64,000 nucleotides of DNA, taken from assembly GCA_944389195.1 (NCBI GenBank), contig CALXLM010000008.1, positions 29,307-93,306 on the forward strand. Reading direction: 5' to 3'. The notes beneath the pieces are model-generated. The model was not told where the DNA came from. It worked only from the letters and a program-made list of their open reading frames with translations, and did not search any database. The position numbers and the translations under genes were made by a program. Origin of the DNA: an uncultured Opitutales bacterium. GTDB lineage: Bacteria > Verrucomicrobiota > Verrucomicrobiia > Opitutales > Intestinicryptomonadaceae. Position 1 is the stretch's first letter; every line of letters begins with the position of its first letter. Below, in pieces: positions 18,090 to 27,255 of this stretch.

Positions 18090-19244
18090 TTATGCTCTCT
18101 TGCGCCACGCGCCGTCCGGAGTTTTTACTACGGCTTTTTTTATTTCCAGCATAAGCAGCGCGGAAATGCATTTCGACACAGGAAGATTAGAAAGCTCCGC
18201 GGCCTTGTCGGCGTCCAGTCTTTCTTCGGAATCGAAGCATTTATAAACGGTTGCTTCGTCTCCCGACAGGCTTATTGCGGGAAAACCGGGCCTTTCCGGG
18301 TTCTGGCGGGCGCGGGTCGGAGCCGCCTCTGAATGGGGGGGGGATTTTTCTTTCGCGGAAAATTCGAGCCTGCGGGAGAATGCGAGTTCGTCAAATATAT
18401 CGTCGGGCGATGTGACAAGTCTGGCGCCGTCGCGTATAAGGGCGTTGCATCCGCGGCTTGTCGCCTGGTCTATTCTGCCTGGAATTGCGAAAACGTCGCG
18501 GCCCTGCTCGGCTGCGAGCCTTGCGGTTATCATGCTTCCACCCTTGATGTCCGATTCCACAACGAGCGTAGCTGCGCTAAGACCCGATACTATTCTGTTT
18601 CTTATGGGGAAGTTTTGTTTGTCGGCGCGCGTGCCGAGCGGAAATTCGGAAATTAATGCGCCGCCGGAGGCTATTTTGCCGTACAACTCTCCGTTTTCCG
18701 GAGGATATAGGACGTCCACGCCGCACCCGAGCACCGCGATGGTTTTGCCTTTGGCCTCCAACGCGCCGTAGTGCGCACAGCTGTCGATTCCCCTCGCCAT
18801 TCCGCTGACCACCGTAAAACCTGCCCTGGCGAACGATGCGGCAAATTTTTTTGCGGTAATTTGCCCGTATATGGAGCAGTTTCTGGAACCTATAATTGAG
18901 ATGCACGGGGCGGAGAAGTCGCAGTCGCCGACTATGTAAAATCCTACGGGAGGGTCGGATATTTCCTTCAGCATTCGCGGATAGCGCGGATCGTTGAAAT
19001 GTATGTAGCGCGCTCCGGCCGCCGACATCTTTTCCATAATCTTTTCAACGTCGATGCTGTCTCGGTTTGAAATTATCGAATCCGCCGTTTTTGCCCCTAT
19101 TTTTTCGACTTCCATCAGTTCGCCCCTTGAGGCTGACAAAGCTTCACGCGGGGAACCGAAATGCCTTATTAGGCGCATGGCTGTCATGGCCCCGATTTCC
19201 GGAATTGCGCAAAGCTTTATGTAATAGAGGTATTCTTCGTCCAT
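18090..19244 (-). CDS. dprA: DNA-processing protein A
   Basis: Loads RecA on incoming single-stranded DNA during natural transformation and is widely conserved. The ATG at 19244 gives a protein (MDEEYLYYIKLCAIPEIG) starting with the usual helical SAM-like domain; a longer frame to 19292 is less likely. The extended Rossmann fold shows the family phrases GSRNCSIYG, VVSGMARGIDSCAH, TIAVLGCGVDVLYPPEN, FPIRNRIVSGLS and VFAIPGRI. A C-terminal winged-helix-like domain (from about EATVYKCFDSEE) completes it. It is divergent from the large glycosidase gene. Confidence 0.95.
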   Translation of the reverse strand: MDEEYLYYIKLCAIPEIGAMTAMRLIRHFGSPREALSASRGELMEVEKIGAKTADSIISNRDSIDVEKIMEKMSAAGARYIHFNDPRYPRMLKEISDPPVGFYIVGDCDFSAPCISIIGSRNCSIYGQITAKKFAASFARAGFTVVSGMARGIDSCAHYGALEAKGKTIAVLGCGVDVLYPPENGELYGKIASGGALISEFPLGTRADKQNFPIRNRIVSGLSAATLVVESDIKGGSMITARLAAEQGRDVFAIPGRIDQATSRGCNALIRDGARLVTSPDDIFDELAFSRRLEFSAKEKSPPHSEAAPTRARQNPERPGFPAISLSGDEATVYKCFDSEERLDADKAAELSNLPVSKCISALLMLEIKKAVVKTPDGAWRKRA

Positions 19245-19332
19245 TGGAGCGATAATGTTAAAATTGCTTTTTATTGAAAGAAAATAATACAAAAAGCTTG
19301 TCCGGAATCCGAAAAATATTATTTGTTGTGCG

Positions 19333-19340
19333 AAAGGAGG
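19333..19340 (+). promoter_or_regulatory. Strong ribosome binding site fixing the start at 19345
   Basis: AAAGGAGG lies 4 bp before the ATG. It is unusually strong for this window, where most starts have no clear Shine-Dalgarno sequence. Confidence 0.8.
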
Positions 19341-19344
19341 GTGT

Positions 19345-22300
19345 ATGAAAAATCTGTTTTTATTTTGTTTTATTTTGTTATTTGCGTCGGCTTCTTTTGG
19401 GGACGACGCATTGTCGGCTTCGGTGTTTGTGAGATCGGCAAAAGCGATGGAAATTCCCGCACAAAGCGGAGGTATTGAGTTTATTTATTCAAAATTTCCC
19501 TCCCCCAACTCGCATACGCAGGCGTTTTTTTATAAGGAGGGCAAGGCTGGCGAATGGACCGACATGAAGTTTTCCTTTATTCCTTCGGAGCGCTTTTTTA
19601 CGCTTTTTCTGGAGGGGAAATTCATTCATAAAAAAGGCGGGGTGGATACGGAATATGCGGTCGCCTATACGGATGTGCGCATCAACGGCGAGCCGGTTGT
19701 CAACGGAGACTTCTCGCGGGATTTTTTCTCTTGGAGCGAATTGCCATCCGGCGGATTTTTGCCGGCCGTAATGCCGCCGGAAAACGTGGGGGAAAAATCA
19801 TATGCGGTAGTGTCGCGTTCGGCCCGCATATTTAAAAGGGCTGCGGCGGAACCGGGAAAGCCGGTTGAAATATCGCTGAAGTTTAAGCCGCTGGGCGTTG
19901 CCCGTCCGGCGGAGGATATTCCGTTGGACATCTCTTCTATATGCAACGCGAAGCTCGGTTCCAATCATTCGGAGTTTGAAATTCCTGGGGCGTTCAAGTC
20001 GCCGCTTCCGTCTAAAGACGACTTCGGAGAATTCGGCGGGGTGAAATTCCTCACGGGAAAAACCGGGGAAAACGGAGACGTTGTGGTGTTTTCAAAATCT
20101 TGCCAACACGAATATTTTTATCTTCCGAAAAATATAAAGACGGGGCGGTATTTGTATATGCTTATTTCGGGGGCGCGCCTTTCAAAAGGGAAGTTTTATG
20201 TGATTGTTGAATATCTTGACGGCAATAAGAGCATCACCGTTTTTAATGAGTCGGAAAATATTTCGGACTATAAAAAGGAGGAACCCAAATTGAACGCCCG
20301 CCCGGTTTATAAAGACGGCGGGGTGTTGTATCTTTCAAAAGTGCCGCTGCGTCAGAATTGCAAAATAAAGCGCTTGAGAATGTTTTCGACTAATGACGCC
20401 GAGGTGCTTTTGGCTGCGGTTTCGTTATCCCATAAGGAAGTATCTACAACAGTCCCCAAAACGACAGATCCGGAAGAATTCAAGCCGGTGGATATGGAGG
20501 ATTTGTCCGTAAAGGAGGGCAGCGCGCTTTATTTCGGTTTGCCTGATTCGCAAATTCCGGCCGGAAAATTCGGCAGAACTATCGTCAACTCAAGGGGGCG
20601 CTTGGCATTTGAGAAGGATTCCGAGCGCGAAATAAAGTTTTTCGGGTATAACAGCGCCACTTCCAGACTGTTCGTCAAGGGGGACGTGCAAAAGACGCGC
20701 GAAAATTGCCGCCGCCGCGCCGCCGCGATACGCGCCCAGGGGTATAACGCAGTCAATCTTTGGATTCCCTCCTCCAAGACCAATCCGGAGATGAGGGACA
20801 CTGTGGATTTCTTTATATCCGAGTTGAAGCGCAACGGCATTTATATACAATACAGGCTTGTTTCCCCCGATCTCGGGCAGCCGAACTACACGTTTGAAAC
20901 GCGCGATGAAACTAAGTTGCGTTGCATTTTGTGCGACCCCGAAATGCTATCGTACTGGCGAGCGTTCGTCCTCGACGGCCTTGCTCGGAAAAATCCGTAC
21001 ACGGGCATGTCGCTTGCCGAGGACCCGGCTGTGATATCGGTAAACTTTTTCGGCGAGATGAACTCCGGGTACGAGCGTCTGGTAGTCAACGTGCCGTATC
21101 TGATTCCGTACGCAAAGGGAGAATGGGTAAAATGGCTCCGCAAAAAGTACGGCGACATCTCAAGGTTGAACGCGACATGGAAACCGAACAGGCACTTGGA
21201 AAGTTTCGACGACGTAAATATACCCGAACACATTTACAGAAGTTCAAAATTGTCGCAAAACGACTGGTACCGTTTCATGGCCGATTCGCATTCGCGTTTC
21301 AATTCGTTCTGCCGGGGGGTGTTGGCAGAGGCGGGCTACAAGGGGCTCGTATATGAGGGCGACGGAAGCAGGAGAATGTCCGATACCGCCATGCGCGCGC
21401 GCGACAGCGATATTTGCGCAATCGACATTTATTATTGCCACCCGCACGGAGGCTGGGGCGAGGTCGGCTGTTCCGTGTCTCAAAAAAGCTGTCTGGAAAC
21501 GGAATGTTCCTATTTCCGCGACGCAATGTCGACGCGAATTAACAACCGTCCGTTTATCGTCATGGAATACAATTATTGCCATTGGAATCCGTATGTTTAC
21601 GAGGGCGGTTTGATTTTTCCCGCTTACGGGGCGTTTCAGGGGTGGTCGCAGTTGTTTATACATGCGGATGCCGTTATCGAAAAGCCCGCGCCGATTGCTT
21701 CGTTTTCAGCGGGCTCATCGCCTGTGATGCGCGCAAACGAGGTTTTGGCAAAACTGTTGTTCTGGCGCGGGGACGTGTCGGAGTCGAAGCACTCCGTCGA
21801 TTTGGTGCTGTCCAAAAAGTGGTTCGATCTTTCTGCGGATTCGTGCATGGCAATGAATCCTGCGCAGACAAGAATTTCGCTAATGACCGGGTTCGCCACG
21901 TCCGTTTCCGACATTCCCTCGCCGCAGGCGCTAAAAGATTCAAAGCCGCGCAAGGCTTCAGTGCGTTTGGCTCCGAGCGGTTCTGGCGACATTTTCGCGT
22001 CGGATTGGTTTAGTGATGTTCTTCAATCCAAGGATTCCAAATTCGATATAGACGATTTCGCGGAGCTTTTAAAGAAGCGCGGCATTCTTTCAAACGACAA
22101 TGTTTCCAGCCCGAAAGACGGCGTTTACCAGACCGATACCGGAGAGATAACGCTGCGTTCAAAAGAGGGCTTGCTAAAGGTTGTCACACCGCGCACTGAA
22201 GCCGTGGCAATGCGTTTCGGCAGGGGGGAGAAGCTGGGGCGCTTGGAGGTCGTTTCAAGCGGAACCGACGCTCTCGTTTCGATTTCATCGCTCGACGCAA

Positions 22301-22611
22301 AGCCAATATCGGAGAGTTCCAGACTGCTTCTCATATACTCTACGGAGGCGCGCAATACGGGGCAGGAATTTTCGTTCGACGGTTCCGTTCTTTTAAAAGG
22401 CGGAACTTTGCCGGTAAGAATGAAGGTCGGCAAATTAAATGCATACGCCGATCTGGACGAGGGGGAATATGTAATGTATCCGCTGCGCGCCGACGGTTTG
22501 CGGCGTGAACCTATCGCCTTAAAGAGAGAGGGCACAAAAGTGAAAATCGATCTTGACACCTCAAAGTTGAAAAACGGCGTCACGCCGTTTTTCGAGATAG
22601 TAAAAAAGTAG
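19345..22611 (+). CDS. Very large secreted glycosidase, GH42/GH5-like barrel
   Basis: A 1088-residue protein with a classic signal peptide (about 1-19, ending ASASFGD). Residues 20-390 look like one or two carbohydrate-binding-like beta domains. About 400-820 is a TIM barrel of the beta-galactosidase/GH42-GH5 clan type: NFGEMN-like context around Glu571 (SVNFFGEMNSG) suits the acid/base, and Glu741 (FIVMEYNYCHWN) the nucleophile. The last 200 residues are beta-rich. It acts outside the cytoplasm. It is convergent with another glycosidase gene and separated from it by a bidirectional terminator. Family number and substrate are not certain. Confidence 0.75.
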   Translation: MKNLFLFCFILLFASASFGDDALSASVFVRSAKAMEIPAQSGGIEFIYSKFPSPNSHTQAFFYKEGKAGEWTDMKFSFIPSERFFTLFLEGKFIHKKGGVDTEYAVAYTDVRINGEPVVNGDFSRDFFSWSELPSGGFLPAVMPPENVGEKSYAVVSRSARIFKRAAAEPGKPVEISLKFKPLGVARPAEDIPLDISSICNAKLGSNHSEFEIPGAFKSPLPSKDDFGEFGGVKFLTGKTGENGDVVVFSKSCQHEYFYLPKNIKTGRYLYMLISGARLSKGKFYVIVEYLDGNKSITVFNESENISDYKKEEPKLNARPVYKDGGVLYLSKVPLRQNCKIKRLRMFSTNDAEVLLAAVSLSHKEVSTTVPKTTDPEEFKPVDMEDLSVKEGSALYFGLPDSQIPAGKFGRTIVNSRGRLAFEKDSEREIKFFGYNSATSRLFVKGDVQKTRENCRRRAAAIRAQGYNAVNLWIPSSKTNPEMRDTVDFFISELKRNGIYIQYRLVSPDLGQPNYTFETRDETKLRCILCDPEMLSYWRAFVLDGLARKNPYTGMSLAEDPAVISVNFFGEMNSGYERLVVNVPYLIPYAKGEWVKWLRKKYGDISRLNATWKPNRHLESFDDVNIPEHIYRSSKLSQNDWYRFMADSHSRFNSFCRGVLAEAGYKGLVYEGDGSRRMSDTAMRARDSDICAIDIYYCHPHGGWGEVGCSVSQKSCLETECSYFRDAMSTRINNRPFIVMEYNYCHWNPYVYEGGLIFPAYGAFQGWSQLFIHADAVIEKPAPIASFSAGSSPVMRANEVLAKLLFWRGDVSESKHSVDLVLSKKWFDLSADSCMAMNPAQTRISLMTGFATSVSDIPSPQALKDSKPRKASVRLAPSGSGDIFASDWFSDVLQSKDSKFDIDDFAELLKKRGILSNDNVSSPKDGVYQTDTGEITLRSKEGLLKVVTPRTEAVAMRFGRGEKLGRLEVVSSGTDALVSISSLDAKPISESSRLLLIYSTEARNTGQEFSFDGSVLLKGGTLPVRMKVGKLNAYADLDEGEYVMYPLRADGLRREPIALKREGTKVKIDLDTSKLKNGVTPFFEIVKK

Positions 22612-22674
22612 TGGCTACCTTGCGGCGCCGAAAGCGGAGTATTGCAAGCGGGGTGCGAAAGGCCTAAGATTAAT

Positions 22675-22710
22675 AAAAAACGCTCCTGACTGCAATCAGG
22701 AGCGCTTTTT
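22675..22710. terminator. Bidirectional intrinsic terminator between two glycosidase genes
   Basis: A perfect 9-bp stem (22681-22689 with 22696-22704) is flanked by A6 on the left and CTTTTT on the right, so it works on both strands. It sits between the convergent genes ending at 22611 and 22743. Confidence 0.9.
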
Positions 22711-22742
22711 ACACGCAAGTTTTTTGCGCAAGGTTAAGTTCT

Positions 22743-24934
22743 TTATTTGACAGTAATCTTTTGCCCGGCGCCCAATTTGAGCTTTTGAATTTTTCCGTTC
22801 GGCATAATGACGGTTTTTTCGCGGCCCGATGTGTTGCGACCTCCCGTAAATTCGGCGTGCGCAAGATTGCCGCCTTCAAACTTTACCGATACGGCGATGT
22901 CGTCGTATGCGTTAAGTTTGAAGGAAAAATCTTTCCAGTTGTCGGGGACTGCCGGAGCAATTTTTACGGTGTCGCCTTCGCATTGCAAGAGCTGTTCATT
23001 CAGGGCTTGAATGAAAGTTCCCTGTGGCGATGAACACCACGGAACCGACATGACTACTCCCGGTTCGTTGATTTCGAAAATCTCGTAGAATTTTCCGGCC
23101 GAATCAGTTGACATCTTTAGGGATTTATATGCCGCGTTTCCGTCGCCGAGGCGCGAGAGCGCGCAGCTTAGCCAAGCCGCATACCACGAGCATACACCTT
23201 TGCCGATAATATACATGTTGCCAACTGAAATTCCGTTCTTTTCAAAATCGTAAACGGCCGCGCGCTGCAATTTGTCGTCAGCTCCGACCGAACCGTAGGG
23301 GTATAAGCCGCTAAGCGATCCGACGCTTCTTTCGGGCGCGTTCGGGTATGGCAGGTATTTTTCGCCGTCGTTTGGAAGGTATTTTGAAAGCTCGGCCGAA
23401 ATTCTGCGCCATTCCTTCGCCTTGTCGGCGTCCACTCCGAGGATTTCGGCGGCCTCCGCGGCAAAGTTGAATGTCGCCATCGCCCCTGTTGTCGTCAGAA
23501 AAGCATTTTCGATTGCGGTGGGGAGCCTTTCCAAATCGCAAACCTTGCCTATTACCGTTCGCCCATCCGCAAGGGTGTAGATTGTCTGTATTCTAAAAAA
23601 TTCTGCGCACTCGCGTATTAAAGGATAGCAGGTTTCCCTGAGATAGTCCATGTCGTTCGTATATCGGAAACAGGTGTACGATTCGAGGGATATGTTGCAC
23701 ATGTGCAGAACGTGGTCGAGCCAGCGCCCGGTGTAGTATAGGCCTTCCCTCCCGTCCTCTATCGTAAGCCACGAAAATCTCGCCCCCACAGTGACGCCTT
23801 TTTGCGACTTTCCGGCCCGGCTTAGCGCGAAGTTTAATATGCTTCTCCAAAATCTGCCGACTTTCAGCGCCTCGTCGATATGCCCCGACGCGCAAAGCGC
23901 GGGATTGAAAAAAGTAAACCCGAAATACTTTCCCTCCCAGTGCGACGGGAGAATACCGACGGGTATCGACCATTTCGTCGACCAGCATTTCAGGTTGTAT
24001 ATGGCGGTATAATAAACGGCTTCAAGTTCCTTGTCCGGAATGGACACCAGATTGCCGCCCCAGAAGTTTTCCCAAGACTTCTCGTGCGAGGCTTTTAAGC
24101 CGTCCCATTTCTTTGAGGCTATAAGGGATTTGATTTCTCCGGCCTGTTTTTTAAAGTCGTTTCCGTTGTAGTCGTCGGCAAAGACGATATAAAAATGCGC
24201 CTCGCCTTTGGGATTGTTCAGGGTTATTGCAACTCCGTTTTGGCTTATTTCTGTTTTTGCGCCGGGATAGTCGCATATTACCGAGACTTGGCCGCGGACG
24301 GATTTTACAGCCTTTTCCAGCTCAAATGAAAAACCGTCGTCGGATTTTTCTATCCGCATGTGCAGCGGCGTTTCCGTCCGGGTATTTCTCTTGGAAAACA
24401 AATATTCGAAAACGTACGACTTTACGTTTTCCCCCTCGAATTTTTTGCTTACGGCAATTACCGGCATGTCGGCGTGCACAAAGGCCTCCGACGATATTTT
24501 CCCATTCCCGAAAGTGTTTTCAGTTTTTGAGAGCGCGCGGGCTATGTCGAGCGTTTGAACCCAGGAATCCGGCTTTGCGCTGTCGCAATCCGCAGTGCCT
24601 ACTTTTTCCTCGATCCTGCCGAAACATGCAAGAGCGGCCTTGTCGGTCCGCCTGCCCGCCCGGTATATCGACGGCATGTAGTTTCCGCCTACGCATTTGA
24701 TTTTTTTGTATGACGGGACGTCTTGAAATTGGCAGTTCCGGTAGTCTATAAGCATGCCGATATCGCCGTTGGCCAATATGGGAGGGAATATTGAACTTCG
24801 GCGTATTTCCAAGAGGAGTCGCATTTTCTTTCGAGCGAATTTTTTTCCAGGTATTCAGCCACGCCGCCGCCCGTAAGTCGCGCGCATGCGCACAAAAATA
24901 CCGCCGCTCCCACCATAATATTTTTTGTTTTCAT
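22743..24934 (-). CDS. Six-hairpin glycoside hydrolase (GH95/GH65-like), one-base frameshift near the N-terminus
   Basis: Two frames join to make one protein of about 730 residues. The ATG at 24934 encodes a lipoprotein-like signal (VFLCACARL) and then DSSWKYAEVQY. The body continues one base back in another frame as FPPILANGDIGMLIDYRN. Restoring a single T at about 24788 (TATTCCC to TATTTCCC) gives an unbroken product. The body has an N-terminal beta-sandwich and an (alpha/alpha)6 barrel with family-like segments (LPSHWEGKYFGFTFF, SVPWCSSPQGTF) and a beta C-terminus. Without the repair, only a 693-residue protein lacking the signal could be made, from 24824. The lesion may be a true mutation or a sequencing/assembly error. 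The exact GH family is unsure. Confidence 0.75.
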
Positions 24935-25067
24935 GGAGGATTAATTATATGTTCGGCGGCTCCGCAAATCAACCAGATAAATTATATCATGTGGTAAAAA
25001 TTATAACATAACGCGAATTTAAAAACGAGACAACTCCAGAGCGGATTTCGGAGTGGGGGGCGAACAA

Positions 25068-25088
25068 AAAAACGCCGGCGCCGTTTTT
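25068..25088 (-). terminator. Possible terminator downstream of the ribbon-helix-helix gene
   Basis: A 7-bp stem (25068-25074 with 25082-25088) has a loop of CCGGCGC and is followed on the minus strand by a T-run. It lies about 130 bp after the small gene. Confidence 0.45.
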
Positions 25089-25216
25089 CGGAAGCGAGGA
25101 GTCGAATTTCGCAAATTTATTCCGCGCTTACGCCCGCCCGAAAAGGGCGCTGTTGGGCTTTTATGCGGATTTTGAGCAACAAACGCGGGCAAAAGAACCG
25201 CCGTCGATGCGAAAGG

Positions 25217-25450
25217 TCAAACTTTATTCCGGCCCGCGGCGTTGGCCGGCTGCTCCTTATGCTCGATTTTTTCGTTCCAGCGTCTGGAATTTGAAAAACA
25301 GTCCTTGCATTTTACATAGTCGAGAACGACATGCGCCAAAAAAGCGCTGAAATTTCCGCCGAATTCGCGGTTTGCGCCCGCATTTAATATTTCGTCGACA
25401 TGGGGCGATATGGATATCGTCCGCCTTATATATTTACCAGCGTCTCTCAT
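25217..25450 (-). CDS. Small ribbon-helix-helix-like DNA-binding protein
   Basis: A 77-residue protein starting at ATG 25450; a TTG at 25489 is less likely. The N-terminal half (YIRRTISISPHVDEILNAG) has the beta-strand then helix pattern of ribbon-helix-helix repressors, followed by a second helix (NFSAFLAHVVLDYVK). The C-terminal tail is polar and probably disordered. No toxin partner is adjacent. A 10-bp inverted repeat brackets its own AT-rich promoter, which suggests autoregulation. The assignment rests on pattern only. Confidence 0.55.
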   Translation of the reverse strand: MRDAGKYIRRTISISPHVDEILNAGANREFGGNFSAFLAHVVLDYVKCKDCFSNSRRWNEKIEHKEQPANAAGRNKV

Positions 25451-25461
25451 ATTTTTGCGAT

Positions 25462-25539
25462 ATATTGCATATCTATATATAATATTCAATATAAAAAATG
25501 AAAAATATATTATAAAAAATATTAATAATTATGCAATAT
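25462..25539 (-). promoter_or_regulatory. Promoter and inverted-repeat operator of the ribbon-helix-helix gene
   Basis: On the minus strand, TTGCAT (25536-25531) and TATAAT (25514-25509) are 16 bp apart. The arms of an exact 10-bp inverted repeat (25462-25471 and 25530-25539) flank the AT-rich core. The distal arm covers the -35 and the proximal arm lies 11 bp before the ATG. Confidence 0.5.
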
Positions 25540-25563
25540 TTGCGCAACTAATATTCGCAGGGG

Positions 25564-27255
25564 CTATTCGGTTTTTTTCCCGTATTTTTTCAGTATGGAG
25601 TCAAGCTGCGAGTCTATGTTGTCGAGAACGGGTTTGATAAGGGCGTTTTTTGACGGCTTCAGGACTTTGCGCGTTGTCTCCATTATCTCGCGGGTTTCCT
25701 CGTATTTTTCGGCTTTCAGGAGTGCGTTGACGATCGGCACCGTGATTCCGCCTATGGCGACCGCCGAATCGGATTTAAACGCGGACAAAAGGCGCTTGTA
25801 AGTAGAAATGAGTTTGTCTGCGGAGCCTTCGGCTATGTCGAGCTCCAATTCCTTGCGGGCGAATTCCATTGCGATATCTGGCCTCGCATTTTTCGTTTTA
25901 AGCATGATTGAAGTCGAAAGTTTGCGCGCCGCCTGATAGTTTTTATCTTCGCGGTACATTTCTACGAGCTTTTTTCTGAATTCCGCGTCGATGTCGGGGT
26001 ATTTAGAGAAGGCCCTTACGGCCGATTCGTATATGGAGCAAATTTCGCCTTTAGGCTTGCCGAGCTTTTCCATGGAAGCCACAAGCGTATTCCATGCGAC
26101 GGCGTTACGCTGGTCTGAAACCACCGCGCTCTTTGCGGATTCGAGCGACTTCTCAAAATCCTCTCTCTCGTAAAAGTAATTTGCGAAAGCCGTGTGCATT
26201 TCCGAGTTTTTGTATTTTGCCCCGTTGCGGAAGCCTTCGCGCATGGCTCCGAGAGCGTGGTCGGTCGCGGTTTTCCATGTTTGCGGGTCTATTGCGGTGC
26301 CGGTGACAAAACGCGCGTTTTCGTATCTTCCAACGTCGAAATTCCATGAGCCTAGCCTTTGCATATATCCCACCCATGCGTGGAATCCGTCGCTGCCCGC
26401 TCCAGAAAATATGAGCGCCGGGACCCCGTTGGCTTTTGCGACTTCGGAGGTGAAATAAGCCTGGTCCGTGCATATTCCGCCCCTTGATTTTATTGTCTTT
26501 AGGCGGTAGTCGTCGCCGTTCCAATTGAACAGTTTTTGGTTCAGCCTTGCCTTGTCGTAATTTATCGAAGGATACAATTTCTGGATATTGGAAAGGTTTA
26601 CGGACACGCTTTTTTGGGCCCATTCGATATCCTCGTCGCTGGCTGGCGATGCCACCAAATATTTTAATTCCTCCACCGACAGCTTTTCGGTTTGTATCAG
26701 AAACTTTCCGCGCTCGCGCATAGACACTATGTCTTCGAAACGCTTAGCCGGATTCGGCAAAACGCGGGGGAGCAGCTTTTCGGAGACTTGCCCGTGGGGC
26801 CAGTTTTTCGGGGGAGGAGCGTCGAACACAATGGAGATTGCGATCGCCAAGCGGGGATACTTTTCAAACTTTTCGGGAAATTTTTCGCGTATTTCCGATA
26901 GTATTTCAAAAACTTTCGGCATGTTGTCCTCCGGCGATATTGAGGACACGAATTCGTCAAGGAGCGCCGGATCGGACAACAACTCCGCGCGCAATTCTGC
27001 CGGAGCGCTTTTCCCCGCTTTGGCGAGGTTCGATAGATATTTTGCCGCGGTAAGCTTTGAATACGCCGCAGCAATCTTGCCGTTTAGGTATTCCGCTTCA
27101 GCCTCGCTATAATACTTTCTCGACTCTTCGGCAAGATTTGGCGAATTTTTGAAAAAAGAATTTGCGGCTTCGGCGTCGAACAACGCTGCCCCTGTTTGGG
27201 ATAACAAAACCTGTTGGGCCAGTACGGCCAAGAAAAATGCCGCGCACAATCTCAT
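25564..27255 (-). CDS. Exported transglutaminase-like protein with TPR-type C-terminus
   Basis: A 563-residue protein with a cleavable signal peptide (about 1-24). The central transglutaminase-like core carries a full triad: Cys in GGICTDQAYF, His in DGFHAWVGY and Asp in WNFDVGRY. The regions on both sides are helical. The C-terminal 200 residues show TPR-like helix pairs (FEKSLESAKSAVVSDQRNA). Such periplasmic proteins may cut or cross-link peptides or act as scaffolds; no substrate is evident. Its ATG overlaps the stop of the upstream phosphoesterase gene by 4 bp, so the two are made together. Confidence 0.8.
   Translation of the reverse strand: MRLCAAFFLAVLAQQVLLSQTGAALFDAEAANSFFKNSPNLAEESRKYYSEAEAEYLNGKIAAAYSKLTAAKYLSNLAKAGKSAPAELRAELLSDPALLDEFVSSISPEDNMPKVFEILSEIREKFPEKFEKYPRLAIAISIVFDAPPPKNWPHGQVSEKLLPRVLPNPAKRFEDIVSMRERGKFLIQTEKLSVEELKYLVASPASDEDIEWAQKSVSVNLSNIQKLYPSINYDKARLNQKLFNWNGDDYRLKTIKSRGGICTDQAYFTSEVAKANGVPALIFSGAGSDGFHAWVGYMQRLGSWNFDVGRYENARFVTGTAIDPQTWKTATDHALGAMREGFRNGAKYKNSEMHTAFANYFYEREDFEKSLESAKSAVVSDQRNAVAWNTLVASMEKLGKPKGEICSIYESAVRAFSKYPDIDAEFRKKLVEMYREDKNYQAARKLSTSIMLKTKNARPDIAMEFARKELELDIAEGSADKLISTYKRLLSAFKSDSAVAIGGITVPIVNALLKAEKYEETREIMETTRKVLKPSKNALIKPVLDNIDSQLDSILKKYGKKTE

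Noticed and set aside
24780..24795. Programmed -1 frameshift at the glycosidase break
   Set aside because: There is no X XXY YYZ heptamer and no downstream pseudoknot that I can see. A simple one-base loss (real or technical) explains it better.
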